Origin: Gonocerus acuteangulatus
Taxonomy: Eukaryota > Arthropoda > Insecta > Hemiptera > Coreidae
Length of the DNA stretch: 64,000 nt
Direction: 5' to 3'
NCBI GenBank assembly: GCA_946811695.1
Contig: OX328126.1
Coordinates: 83,542,036 to 83,606,035, forward strand
Position numbers and translations under genes: made by a program. The notes under the pieces were generated by a model. That model was not told the origin of the DNA and made no database searches. It saw nothing but the letters and a program-made list of their open reading frames with translations. Shown here in pieces: positions 1 through 11,148 of the stretch. Every line of letters begins with the position of its first letter. Position 1 is the first letter of the stretch.

Positions 1-329
1 GTCTCTTTTAAAAACAATAGTCTGTGTTTTAGAAGTTTTTATAACGAATTTAAAGTATTACTTGACCTTCGAAAACATTATGGTTACAAATCAAATATTT
101 TTGTTGGTCAAATGTTCTCTGAGTTTATTTCTCAACTATCTTACAAAACACAATTGCAATTGTCTCTGTAAGATCTATAGACTTCTTTTCATGAACTCTG
201 AACCAGATCATACATTTATGATCTCATTTTCACGTTTTCACAACCTTTCGTTCATGGAATCAAATAGTCTGTCTGTAGTGCATCCCAATCTTGCGATATT
301 GGATATATTTCTAGCACAACTCTTAACCC
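1..329. other. No gene recognised
   Basis: AT-rich sequence before the first recognisable LINE segment. Short open frames occur but have no recognisable domain. It may contain the decayed 5' end or ORF1 region of the LINE that follows. Confidence 0.5.
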
Positions 330-1290
330 ATGTTTGTATTGCAGCGGAATATTAATGGAATGCAAAGGCATATAGGAGACTTAAAGTTGCTGCTGAGTCA
401 GTTACCTATACAAGCAATAGCACTACAAGAAACACATCTAAAACAGGGTAAGGAAATCAGCATACACGGCTACTCTATCTATAGGAGAGACTATTCCCTG
501 GGGGGGGGGGCAAAGCATGTGGTGGAGTAGCGATATTAGTAGCTGACAGCATCCGTAGTAAACCCATCCAACACAGGACGACAATCCAAGCTGTGGCTGT
601 CTCGATACGCCTTCCTTTCCCAATAACAATCTGCTCTGTATATCTTCCACCAAGGGAACCTATAGATGTTCTAGGACTGAAAGACTTACTGACACAACTA
701 CCTTCTCCTTTGCTATTTTAGGGGACTTCAATGCACAGAGTTTAATGTGGAATTCTCCAATCAGTAATAGCAAAGGAACTCAATTACAAACCATATTTGA
801 ACAGTTAGACTTGATTTCCCTTAACACTGACTCACCGACACATCTTTGCCCAAGAACAGGAACACTTTCAAACATAGACGTATCATTAAGCACCGCATCC
901 ATATACACTCGCCTTACATGGGAGGTGATCAAAGATTGCCCCATTATTGTTAAAAACTCCACATACACTCCAATATTCAAAACTATCTCAAGATTTAATT
1001 CCAAAAAAGCTGACTGGGACTGTATTAAAAAATATATTCTTGATAAAATCCTGAACTTGAAGACTAAAACTATTCAAGAATTTACAACACTAATTACTAA
1101 CGCAGCAGACGCCAGTATACCAAAGACTTCTGACAAGTACGCAAAAAGGCCGGTCCCATGGTGGAATGATGAATGCAGAGCAGCTGCAAGAGATAGAAGG
1201 AAGGCTCCAAATTTATTTCGTAGAAATCCATCAGATTTTAACATTCAGAACTATAAGCGTAAGAAGGCGAAGGCCCAATGGACCATTAAT
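330..1290 (+). pseudogene. LINE copy A endonuclease region (broken)
   Basis: AP-like endonuclease of the element. The N-terminal part (330-515) reads NINGMQRHIGDLKLL and LQETHLKQG, matching the asparagine- and glutamate-bearing motifs of this fold. A poly-G run at 510-519 shifts the frame. The middle part resumes as SVYLPPREP and then GDFNAQSLMWNS near 720-755, and continues with LCPRTGTLSNIDVSLS. The region ends with the linker PVPWWNDECRAAARDRRKA, which is typical of these elements just before the reverse transcriptase. The expected SDH motif is lost (the text reads WEVIKDCPII), so the nuclease would be inactive even without the frameshift. Confidence 0.88.
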
Positions 1291-2379
1291 TTCTCCTGGA
1301 ATGAGGCTATAGTTATTCCAATATTGAAGCCGGGGAATGATAAAACATTAGCGTCAAGTTTCAGACCAATTGCAGCAGCAAACTGCTTGAAAAGATGGTC
1401 ATTGAAAGGATACTATGGTTTTTGGAGAGTCAAAAAGTTCTATGTGACTACCAATGTGGATTTAGACCACAGCATTCCACAATGCACCATATTGCTCGTC
1501 TAGAGAATGATATTCTTGATGCATTCCTAAAAGTCGTTAATTGCTGTGTCGTTGGACATAGAAAAAGCATACGACACTGTATGGAGAAGACTCATCTTAA
1601 CACAGCTGATAGAATGGGGCATACAAGGAAATATAGTACGATATCTTAAAAATTATCTTTCCTCAGGAACATTCCGAGTAAGGATAGGTGCTGCTTTATC
1701 TGATGTATTTCTACAAGAGAATGGAGTGCCTCAGGGAGGTGTATTGAGTACAACGCTATTTAATATTGCTATTAACTCTATCAGCAGCTGTGTTACCCAA
1801 GGAGTAAAGTATTGCCTGTATGCTGATGACCTCCTCATATACAGTACAAGCAGTAGACTAGACACAGCAGAACATGATATTCAACAGACATTACACAATT
1901 TAGAGGTTTGGTCATGCAAATCAGGGTTAAAATTTTCTAAAGAAAAATCTAAATACATAATCTTCTCTAAAAAACGATTAAACTTAACCTGCGACTTAAC
2001 ACTTGACAACACAAAGATTACCTACACAGACACACTAACATTTCTAGGACTGACATTTGACAAACATCTCACGTGGTTGCCCCATTTGAAAAGACTTCTT
2101 AATAAATGCAAAAAATCTTTGAATTTACTAAGAATTCTGAGTAATACGAATTGGGGTGCTGACAAATGTACTATGCTTGCATTCTATCGTGTGTATACCA
2201 GATCTCTTCTGGATTATGGATGCATAGCTTATTCATCTGCCAGCCCAACCACTTTAAAACTCCTCGACACTATCCATAATACTGGCCTCAGAATAGCTAC
2301 TGGTGCCTTTAGGTCTAGCCAAGCTGAGAGTCTATGTGCCATAACAGGCGAACCTCCTCTGCAATACAGACGGCAATGA
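1290..2379 (+). pseudogene. LINE copy A reverse transcriptase (broken, internally deleted)
   Basis: Reverse transcriptase remnant. Frame pieces give NEAIVIPILKPGNDK, then CGFRPQHSTMHHIARLENDI near 1450-1515, then one longer stretch from 1546 with LDIEKAYDTVWRRL, GVPQGGVLSTTLFN and the catalytic YADD box (CLYADDLLIYS near 1813-1845), followed by thumb residues. The fingers are largely missing because of an internal deletion. A TGA near 2377 interrupts the frame before the RNase H part. The catalytic aspartates are present, but the protein is not continuous. Confidence 0.92.
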
Positions 2380-2421
2380 TTTGCACTAAATTTATAGCTA
2401 AATCAACAGTCTGGGGGCCAG

Positions 2422-3480
2422 ATGCGTACAAGATTTTTGAACAATGCTAAGTTAGATTACTACATTAGATTACGTGCAAAAGCGAAACCACTGATGGTGA
2501 GAATTAAGGAAAATGGAAAATATGCCATACTATCTCAAACACCAATTTACACGAATACATTTTCAAACATTCCTCCTTGGAGAGTAAAGAACTTACGGAT
2601 TGACTTGACATTGACAAAGTACAGAAAAACTGACCCGACAGCTTCAATATTTTACCAAAAAATATTTAATTCAATCATAAAACAGAACTCAGATACAATG
2701 TACCTATACACTGACGGATCCAAAACAAACTATGGTACCGGAACAGCAGCAACAGTAGACAGAACAACATACCAGATCAAATTACATGACCAAAGCACAG
2801 TCTTCACAGCCGAATTACAAGGAATATTACTAGCACTGGCAAACAACAATACTATACAAAAAGACAAAATCACTATATGTATGAGTGATTTACTCTCCTT
2901 GGAAAACATCTACAGCACAAACCCAATCATTACAAGTATATTCTCACACCTGTACACTCTGCAAGAACATAACAAACTCATCATGATGCTATGGCTACCA
3001 GGACATGAAGACATACCACAAAGCACCGGTATAGACTTAGCAGCGAAACTGGCGACAAAAAGACAGACTATAGACATTAACATACTGACAACATCAGACG
3101 TATGTACAGCATTACATGCACAGGTCCTCCAAGAATGGGAATTAGACTGGCAGAGATCAGACTCGAAATTACGAGTAATTAAAAACACTACGACAGCCTG
3201 GCAAAATGAACACCGCATCAGGCGTGAAGAGGTGATTTTGGCTAGGCTTCGTATTGGCCACTGCCATCTAACCCATTCTTATTTAATGGAAAACAAGCAG
3301 AGGCCAACCTGTGCAAGTTGCAATGAGACTTTGACTGTTAGACACATACTGACAGACTGTAGACTTAGAAGTGACGTAGACATTCCTCACGACCTTCGCG
3401 AATTACTGACTGAAGGTAGTCCATACATCGACACAATACTTAGACATTTTAAGACACTCAACATTTATAACAAAATATAA
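2422..3480 (+). pseudogene. LINE copy A RNase H and CCHC tail
   Basis: C-terminal part of copy A. An RNase H domain begins at YLYTDGSKTNYGTG (about 2700) with the first catalytic Asp, followed by TAELQGILLAL (Glu) and MSDLLSLENI (Asp), and then LWLPGHEDIPQ. The second half has LARLRIGHCHLTHSYLM followed by CASC...H....C (about 3310-3360), the CCHC-type knuckle that closes many I-group LINEs. This stretch stays open for 352 codons, but it is cut off from the reverse transcriptase by stops, so it is a remnant. Confidence 0.9.
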
Positions 3481-3685
3481 CACATTAAAATAATCTGAAT
3501 TTACTTTTCTTCTATGGTGCTATATATAATATTTATTCTTCTTTTTTATTTCCTCCTTTCTCTTTTTTTTTTTTTTTTTTTTTCTTGTATTATTATTATT
3601 TTTTATTTTTTATTTATTTTTTTTTTTTAGTTAATCAGAAACAACAGAATCATTTTTATTACTTGTTTATATATTAGCCATTTTA
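3481..3685 (+). repeat. T-rich and (TTATT)-rich junction between two LINEs
   Basis: Low-complexity sequence with a long T run (about 3560-3583) and TTATT/TTTATT repeats up to about 3630. It separates LINE copy A from the 5'-truncated copy B. It may be the 3' untranslated end of copy A; no gene is seen. Confidence 0.6.
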
Positions 3686-4059
3686 TGTTTTCTGATGCCA
3701 ACGCCCTCAGTACTATGTGGAACTCATCAATTACAAATAACCGTGGACGACTTTTACAAAATATATTTGAAGGATTGGACTTGCTCACTCTCAACACGAA
3801 CTTACCGACCCATCTATGCCCACGGACAGGTACTTATTCAAATATTGACATATCTGTTTGCTCCTCTTCAGTTTATTCTCGATTCGAGTGGGAAGTGAGC
3901 GACGACACCTACTCGAGTGATCATTTTCCTATATTCCTGAAACTAACATCACAACCACCGATATTCCAAACTCAGACTAGATATAATACAAAGAAAGCTG
4001 ACTGGACCACATTTCAAGACCACATTATAACCACACAGAACTTACAACACACATACTAA
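3686..4059 (+). pseudogene. LINE copy B endonuclease C-terminal part
   Basis: C-terminal endonuclease segment with LCPRTGTYSNIDISVCSS and the SDHFPI box (here SSDHFPIFLKL near 3910-3950), which holds the catalytic Asp-His pair. This box is lost in copy A. The N-terminal half of the nuclease is absent, replaced by T-rich DNA. A TAA at about 4057-4059 separates it from the next open segment, although the protein similarity simply continues across the stop. Confidence 0.88.
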
Positions 4060-6495
4060 GTGAACGAATTAACAGAATTAATATTAGACGCAGCTGAACA
4101 TAGTATACCTAAAACCACAACTAAATACGCTAAAACTCCGGTTCCTTGGTGGAATAATGACTGTAGAATGGCCGTCAGAGAAAGGAAAAAGGCACTTCAA
4201 TATTTTTGCAGGCATCCGTCTGATGAAGCCCTTATTGATTTCAAGAAAAAGAGGGCCAAGGCTAAGTGGGTGATAAAAACTGCCAAAAGAAATTCCTGGA
4301 TAGATTTCGTTTCTCAATTAAATTCTAACAATGCGCCAAGCGATGCATGGGCAGCTGTAAACAAAATAATTCATAAAAAATACAAACAACCCATAACTGG
4401 ACTCCAAAACGACGACATAATCATAACTGACCAAAAAGATTTATCTAACCTATTAGGGACTTACTTCAAAAAATGTTTTAGTGACGAAAACTTCAACAAA
4501 GACTTTCAGGAACATAAAAGAAAAGTAGAATCTGATACATTAAGAGACCAAACTGAAAACGATACGACTTTGAACGACTCTGTAACATTAGACGAACTTA
4601 ACTTTGCAATAAAGAAATCACGTACAACTTCACCCGGACCGGACAGAATAACATACGACATGATACAACACTTACCACCCACTACTCTTCCCCTTCTTCT
4701 GAATGCATTCAATGAGGTGTTTGAAGGAGGAATCTATCCTCACTCGTGGAACGAATCAATCATAGTTCCGATTTTGAAATCAGGCAAGGATAAGAAAATC
4801 GTATCCAGTTATCGTCCAGTTTCTTTAACCAGTTGTTTGTGCAAAACCCTGGAGAGAATATTAAATCATAGGTTAACATGGTTCCTAGAAAAAAATAATC
4901 TTCTTTCTGGCTATCAATGTGGGTTTAGAACAGGGCACTCCACGATGCATCATATTTTAAGGCTAGAAAATGACATTTTAGAGGCTTTTGACAATAAGCA
5001 GTCATTAATTGCAGTTTCCCTCGATATCGAAAAAGCGTTTGATAGTGTTTGGAGGCGGCTCATATTGCTGCAACTGCTGAAATGGAATATTGGTGGAAAC
5101 ATTTTTAATTTTGTCAAAAATTATCTAAGTAATAGACGGTTCCGAGTGAGAATAGGTTCTACTTTATCGGACGAATTCCTGCAGGAAAATGGCGTGCCAC
5201 AGGGAGGTGTCCACAGCACAACGCTTTTTAATATTGCAATAAATGGTATGATTGAATGCATACCTCAAATAATATCATACTGTATATATGCTGACGACCT
5301 GCTTTTGTACACAATGTCTACCAAAACAAGACAAGAAGAAACTACCTTACAGACAACATTGGACTCACTTGAAAATTGGGGAAAACTTAGAGGATTTCGT
5401 TTCTCCCAAACCAAAACAAAATGTATCATATTTCCCAAGAAACGATTAAAACCTAACCCATCGATCAAATTAGCCGGAAGAGACGTAACAAAGACTGACA
5501 TGATACAATTTCTAGGCATGACTTTTGACGCGAAACTTACGTGGGTGCCCCATATAAAAGCTATTCTCAATAAATGCAAAAAATCACTGAATCTATTGAG
5601 GATCTTAGCCAACACGAAGTGGGGTGCTGACAGATGTTCTATGCTGACATTTTATAGAGCTTACACGAGATCAATCCTTGATTACGGATGTACAGCATAT
5701 TCATCGGCCAGTCCACCTGCCCTCAAACAATTGGACACAATACACAACACCGGTATACGACTAGCAACAGGTGCATTTAGATCAAGCCCATGCAAAAGCC
5801 TATATGTTGAAGCTAATGAACCTCCACTAGATTATAGACGTCAACTCCTCTCCTTAAAACAATTCATAAATCTCAAAGCCCTGAATAAGCCTTGTATAAA
5901 ATCTATAATTGACGATAGCATAAGGCCTTATCGAGTCAAGCAAGAACCTTTGAATAAAAGAATTTTGAACTATTCACGTAACTCAACTATTCTTCAAATA
6001 CCATTGTTTTGTAATGAACTCCTTCCACACTCGCCTTGGAGAATTCATCAATTTAGTATAATTAAAAAATTATCGAAATATAAGAAACACAATCCCACAT
6101 CAACTCATTTTTACAAATATCATTTTTACAAAATAGTATCTGAGAATCCCAAAGCCCTCTACATTTTCACTGACGGATCCAAAACACTACACGGGACAGC
6201 ATCTGCAGCACTCATTGACAACACAACATACCACTCAAAATTACCAAATGACACTAGCACATTCACAGCAGAACTTAACGGAATTCTTTTGGCCCTTTCA
6301 AATATTAGACATACTAACAGACACTGCATTATTTTTACAGATTCTCTCAGCTCACTTCATTCCCTATCTGACATGTACAGTACACATCCATTGATTACAC
6401 AAATACTATCACAACTTTACGATCTACAGGACAGAAACATTCATGTAACTTTTGAATGGATACCTGGACATGACAACCAAGAAGTACGGAGGTAG
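4060..6495 (+). pseudogene. LINE copy B reverse transcriptase and RNase H
   Basis: Open for about 811 codons without a proper start, because it is the continuation of the endonuclease frame. The order is: linker PVPWWNNDCRMAVRERKKA; reverse transcriptase with SYRPVSLTSCLCKTLERIL, LDIEKAFDSVWRRL, GVPQGGVHSTTLFN and YADD (IYADDLLLYT near 5284-5313); thumb; then RNase H with FTDGSKTLHGTA (about 6168), TAELNGILLALS and FTDSLSSLHSL, which carry the D-E-D residues, and EWIPGHDN. The frame is lost near 6480-6495 just after the IPGH box. All visible polymerase and RNase H catalytic residues are intact. Confidence 0.93.
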
Positions 6496-6944
6496 ACAAT
6501 GAAGCAAAATTAGCTACAAGACGAACAACTGAAGACATTAATCAGATGACTAGACATGACATAAACAATTTAATAAAAATACACATAATGAAGAAGTGGC
6601 AAACTGACTGGACATACACACAAGACAACAAGTTACGAGAGATTAAGCCAACAATAGGAGCCTGGAGTTCCATTCGGAACTCGAGGCGAGAAGAAGTCGT
6701 GCTTACTAGACTAAGAATTGGACATTCACACTTGACACATTCGTATTTGATGACAAGACAGGACAAACCGATTTGTACACTTTGCAACGTTCCATTAACA
6801 ATCAAACACACACTTACAGACTGCAGGGAAAGACAAGACATTGACCTACCTACAGACTTACACGAATTACTTAAACAGGACAGTACACACATTGATGGTA
6901 TTCTAAAATATTTAAAAAATAAAAATAAGTTCCAACGTTTTTAG
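6490..6944 (+). pseudogene. LINE copy B C-terminal tail with CCHC knuckle
   Basis: After a one-frame shift the protein continues as VDNEAKLATRRTTEDIN and runs to 6944. It contains LTRLRIGHSHLTHSYLM and CTLCNVPLTIKHTLTDC, the CCHC knuckle also found at the end of copy A. It ends in a natural stop and is the true C-terminus of the element. Confidence 0.9.
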
Positions 6945-7195
6945 AAATCCTCCCTATAAATTATTTATTTTGTATTTATTTATATATTTTTTTAAATAAT
7001 TTATTTACCTTTATAATTATTATTTTATTTTGTTTTCTTAAACAATGATAAATCTTTTCAGCTACTAGGGTATCTTTTTGTAATGTCTTTTTTATTTAGC
7101 TTTGTATTTCAACATTTAGCTTTGTTTGCACATTGAATTTAAGAGTAAATAGCCTTTGTTGTGTACTCTCAATAAATAAATAAAATTATCTTTTA

Positions 7196-7667
7196 ATGTG
7201 ACCACTTAGTTTTATATTTTAATTTTTTTTTTTTTTCTTTTTTTTCACTTGATTTCATTTTTGATGTATCAACATACTTAAAAATTATGTATGAGTATTG
7301 TATGGATATGTATATAGGCATACATTACCCATATGTATGCGCGAATATTTGCACACATCAGTGAAAAGTCACTCAAATTATTATCAAATTGTTCTGGTTC
7401 TTGTCTTCGTTTTGTTCTATGTTTTGTTTTTTGTGTTTTTTTTTTTCTTTTTTCTTTTTTTTTTCTCTTTTTTTCTTGACTAGACAGAGGTTTTTCTGAT
7501 CATGAGCTTATCGCTAAAGTTGCGTAGCTCATAATGAATATATAAATAAATAAATAATCCAAACTTTACTGTTGTGTATATTTTATATACACTTCAAATT
7601 CGTTATCTTAATTACAAAGCTTATAAATTAAAAAATATTATACATTAATAATTTGTTGTAATTAGTT
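7196..7667. other. No gene; T-rich low-complexity DNA
   Basis: Long T and TTC runs (about 7220-7250 and 7430-7480) and TAAA repeats. No domain, RNA gene or clear transposon end was recognised. Confidence 0.6.
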
Positions 7668-8290
7668 TAATTTAAAATATTTGTCTAAAATTTAATGATA
7701 TATTGTACTAAAAATATTTTAATTGAGTAGGAACTTAAATAAAACATAAATATCAACAATTTACATATATGTAAATATATATATATATATATATGTTTAA
7801 CTATTAAAGTGGTTGAATATTTTACAGTGAAACTTGCATAAGGTCTGCAAGAGTTGGAGGTACTGAAATAACATTTCATTGCTTCTTAAAATATACATTT
7901 ATAAACAGGGCCCCCACGTCTCACAGCCTGGCCCCTACTTCTCAGAGCAAGAATGAAAATTCTAGTACTTTTTTTTTTATAGGACTTTGGGCATTTTAAA
8001 ATTATTTTCATCTTGAGTTTTGGGCAAAATGAGAATAAAAGCCGACAATCGGTGCAGCAAAGGTCACTTTCGGTACTTTTTTTCCAATTAGCGAGGATTG
8101 GCCCGGGCCCCACGGTGCCCTCGCCCGGGACAACTGTACCCGGTTGTCCCCCCCCCATGTGGCGGCCCTGTTTATAAATATGTAAATTTTTGATATTTAT
8201 GTTTTATTTAAGTTCCAAGTCAATTAAAATATTTTGAATACAATATATATCATTAAATTTTAGACAATTTAAAATTTGCAATTTGGTATT
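7668..8290. mobile_element. Foldback element with ~95-bp inverted arms
   Basis: Sequence near 7683-7775 (AATTGAGTAGGAACTTAAAT, then AAAACATAAATATCAACAA) reappears as its reverse complement near 8180-8275 (ATTTAAGTTCCAAGTCAATT). The arms run about 95 bp with only scattered mismatches, so a transcript could fold into a long hairpin. The loop contains an (AT)n stretch near 7770-7793 and a separate 265-bp insertion (7906-8170). No transposase is present. The outer ends were not fixed precisely. Confidence 0.75.
7906..8170. mobile_element. hAT-like MITE, 265 bp, with perfect 8-bp target duplication
   Basis: The ends read CAGGGCCCCCA and, on the other strand, CAGGGCCGCCA, and are flanked on both sides by TTTATAAA (7898-7905 and 8171-8178). 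An 8-bp duplication and CAGGG-type ends fit a non-autonomous hAT element. It is GC-richer than its surroundings and sits in the loop of the larger foldback element, so it inserted later. Confidence 0.85.
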
Positions 8291-8335
8291 TTTATTTGTC
8301 CCAACGCCTATTTTGGCTGTACCAATTTTATTTAT

Positions 8336-8450
8336 TTTTTTTTTTTTTTACGGCGCATCAACAAATCTTGGCTATTTGCACCAAAATCCAGGGTGCAGCC
8401 AGGAATTTTCTCAGCGAGCCCTGAAATGAGAAAATTTCAGCCAGAAATTA
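8336..8450 (-). repeat. SINE family 1, 5'-truncated copy
   Basis: Matches the 3' half of the complete SINE at 61336-61511: ACGGCGCATCAACAAATCT next to a T run, then GTGCAGCCAGGAATTTTCTC. The tRNA-like head is absent. In element orientation the T run is the A tail. Confidence 0.85.
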
Positions 8451-8479
8451 ATGAAATTAATTAGTGAAACAATGGAGGT

Positions 8480-8725
8480 ATATATGTGTGGGCTGCCTGT
8501 CGATGGCTGCGAATTGGTTTTGGACTGTCTTCACGGCCGTGTTAACTTCACAGCCATGGTAGTTTGCAGGATGATAACTGCTACAGTTACAACATTTGGA
8601 TGTAAGTTCCTTACGATGGGTGCAGTCCTTAGCGTCATGCTCTCCTGCACATTTCACACATTTTCGTGTGCGCTCACAACAGACTAATGAGTGTTTAAAT
8701 TCAAGGCATTTGCGGATATGCAAAT
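8480..8725 (-). pseudogene. LINE ORF1 (gag-like) zinc-knuckle fragment
   Basis: The minus strand encodes CLEFKHSLVCCERTRKCVKC, then AGEHDAKDC, CCNCSSYHPANYHGC. This is the double CCHC knuckle (C-x2-C-x4-H-x4-C and C-x2-C-x4-H-x4-C) that ends the nucleic-acid-binding ORF1 protein of jockey- and I-type LINEs; RCVKCxGxH and HPANYxGC are its usual signature words. No intact ORF surrounds it. It is not clearly part of the two upstream LINEs, which lie on the other strand. Confidence 0.82.
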
Positions 8726-8792
8726 CAGACAGAAATTTTACCAAACTTTGTATAATCAATTTTGAAACTATATCAAAAAAATGAAAACACAT

Positions 8793-9138
8793 ATAGATAT
8801 CTTATAATTTTATTTAATAGGTAATACAAGTGAAAATATCGTTTAATTGAAAGCAGTAAGAAAGTATTGTAACATTATCGAATTAGAAAACAAGTGTCTG
8901 TTACTATTACAGCGGGCAGTTACAGGAAAAACAAATTCATTTTATTTAAATGCCTCATAGCTGATAATACATCTAAAACAGCTATTTTGGCAAATACAGT
9001 CAAGGAGCAGTCAACATTAACAAAGAATACAAGAAGCAGATTCAACCTTTCAAATAAGCTCAACAAATACAAAAGGCTTTTATCGATAAATCACAATATC
9101 ATTGTCAGTAGTAAAAAGCTCGAACTTCGAATAGATCT

Positions 9139-9217
<79 letters not shown>

Positions 9218-10445
9218 CATATTATATGTATGTATTTATTCATAACCTTACATATTTAAATATATGTACAGACAGAGGTATTCTCTAAATCCTTTTATAT
9301 AAAAACGATTTCAATATTATTTTGATTATCATCAAAAACGAATGAGCTTTTTAGTGTATAATTATCCTACCTTTTGAAGGCATTAGTTTTTCACTTCTAT
9401 CTTAAGTATTATAATTAAATTTAATTTATTTAATAATTTTAATAAATAAATAATGGCTTTTTAATAAAAATAAAACTGTTTCATGCCTCTATTCTTACGG
9501 CAATTTTTTTTTAAAAAATGAACATACTGCTTTTTGAATTCCTGATCATTCTTTTCATCTTCTAAACCCCTAATTTCGTACATTATTTTCTTTTCCTATG
9601 ACTATGCACATGAATTATAAAACATATCGATTGTCTCGTTTTGCCGCTATTGACGTGCACTATGGCATTCGGGGAGGAATAAATATTAAATATTTATAAA
9701 GAAGCAGAACAATTTTAAATTCCTTTATATCACAAAGTGATAATTCCTCTTTCGACGTAAACAAAAATGTCTTACAACATCTGAGGTGTAAAGGATACCC
9801 AACCTCCATAATCATCTTACAACTACACACACTATTGTACATCAACGATCACATTTATTATAAAAACAATCAAAAATATTTTACAAAAACAAATATAAAC
9901 ACATCTATCTACATTAAAGCTAAATTTCAATTATATAATATTTTTTTAAATATTTTTCTTGTACTTTTGTTTAAACAAACAGTAATCAAGATCTGTATTT
10001 TTTTTTTTTTTTAATTCACAATTGTGTAGAAATAAAATTAGGCACGGCGATACATTTTAAATAATGATTGGGCTAAAAATTGTGACAAAAAAACAAACAA
10101 ACTGATTTTTATATATTTTATTCCTTATCTTATAAGCTTTTCCTAGGTATGACGCTTTCACCCCTCACTCTCCCTCTCGTGCTCTCTCAGACTCACTCGC
10201 TCAGTTAAATATAATAATAATAATAATTGACTTTGCTCAATGAACAATAATTGACTACAAAACAAAGGGCGAATAAAGTAAAAAAAAAAATAAACCTCAA
10301 GTCATCACAAATGCTCACATATAAACAAAAAAAAATTAAAGCTATTAGAACAAAATATTGGAATAAAGGCTGTGTTCACTTCAAATCATCAAAAGCTTAC
10401 AATCAATCCAAAATTCGGGGGGGGGGGGGGGGGGTGGTATTTGCC
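8793..10445. other. No gene; AT-rich DNA with microsatellite
   Basis: Apart from the (AT)n tract at 9141-9207, the stretch is AT-rich with short homopolymers and a (TAA)n run near 10210-10228. A poly-G run at 10419-10435 leads into the next MITE. No supported gene. Confidence 0.6.
9141..9207. repeat. (AT)n microsatellite
   Basis: About 33 uninterrupted AT dinucleotides followed by a less regular AT-rich tail. Confidence 0.95.
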
Positions 10446-10679
10446 CATGGGCGCATATAGAAAATAATTTCGGGGGGGGGGGGGGGGCTGGGTGAATTTT
10501 GGGGGGTGTGGAATACTAACAATCTAGAACTTGCAATAGTTAGCCAATTAAAACGCTATTACATCCAAAAAAAAAACTATTTTTTCTGAACTAAGTCATC
10601 TTATTTAATTATTTTTAAGGCTTTTATGACCCATTTTGGGGGCGGTTGCAGCCCTCTCAGCCCTCGCCCTTATGTACGC
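10446..10679. mobile_element. MITE family M1 (poly-G type), degraded copy
   Basis: Begins CATGGGCGCATATAGAAAAT and ends near TTATGTACGC, matching the complete copy at 17555-17841. It shares internal blocks (GGAATACTAACAATCTAGAA; GAACTAAGTCATCTTATTTA) and two long G runs. No clean target duplication is visible. Confidence 0.75.
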
Positions 10680-10938
10680 AAATATAATAATGCTCCTCCT
10701 CTTGCCCATAGTCAAAGAAAATAACGTGCAGGGTACAATTACAGAGCACTGAACACGAGGCCAGGCTTTGCACTAAATAAAAAGTGTTCATCTGTGGATG
10801 TTGTTGATTTTTCTACAATTCAAAATAAATACTCTTCTTTTATATAAATTTTAGGTTAGCAACAAGTAAATCTTTGCCATTTTTACTCTGAGTAAACTGG
10901 TAATGTCCATTTGTTATTTTTTATTAATAGCTGACAAT

Positions 10939-11140
10939 CATAGACGGCTCTAGACAAACATTTCTGGGGGGGGGCTAATTTAGTATGGCCTTACTGCCCT
11001 GCCTGGGGGTGTAGAATCGAATTTTTATAAACATACATTAATTAGAAATTATTACTATTAACAATTTTTTTTTTCCAAATTAACCGAAAAAGATTGTAAA
11101 TTTTCATTTTGGGGGCTAAGCCCCCATTTCACCGCCACTA
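10939..11140. mobile_element. MITE family M2, ~200 bp
   Basis: Starts CATAGACGGCTCTAGACAAA and contains G-rich and C-rich inner ends. It is flanked by CTGACAAT (10931-10938) and CTGGCAAT (11141-11148), an 8-bp duplication with one difference. An inverted related copy lies at 49363-49615. Probably hAT-like; no coding capacity. Confidence 0.65.
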
Positions 11141-11148
11141 CTGGCAAT

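Larger units (their letters stand above)
330..3480 (+). mobile_element. Degenerate non-LTR retrotransposon, copy A (I-superfamily-like)
   Basis: Coding remnants appear in retrotransposon order: AP-endonuclease start (NINGMQ, LQETHL), endonuclease middle (ILGDFNAQSLMWNS near 715-755), reverse transcriptase, RNase H and a C-terminal CCHC-type knuckle. The reading frame breaks repeatedly: near the G run at 510-519, near 1395-1550 and at a TGA near 2377. Compared with copy B downstream, about 150 residues are missing around 1285-1300, where a KAKAQW motif runs straight into NFSWNEAIVIPILKPG. A C-terminal RNase H plus CCHC places it near the I/Loa/Nimb groups; the exact clade needs a phylogeny. 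It cannot make a working protein. Confidence 0.9.
3686..7195 (+). mobile_element. 5'-truncated non-LTR retrotransposon, copy B
   Basis: Second LINE in the same orientation, related to but clearly diverged from copy A. It begins inside the endonuclease (DANALSTMWNSS, corresponding to GDFNAQSLMWNS of copy A) and keeps an almost complete reverse transcriptase and RNase H. An in-frame stop near 4057 and a frameshift near 6480-6495 break it. After the last codon (6944) there is an AT-rich 3' region ending in TAAA-type repeats near 7165-7190, a common LINE tail. It is better preserved than copy A and therefore probably younger. Confidence 0.9.
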
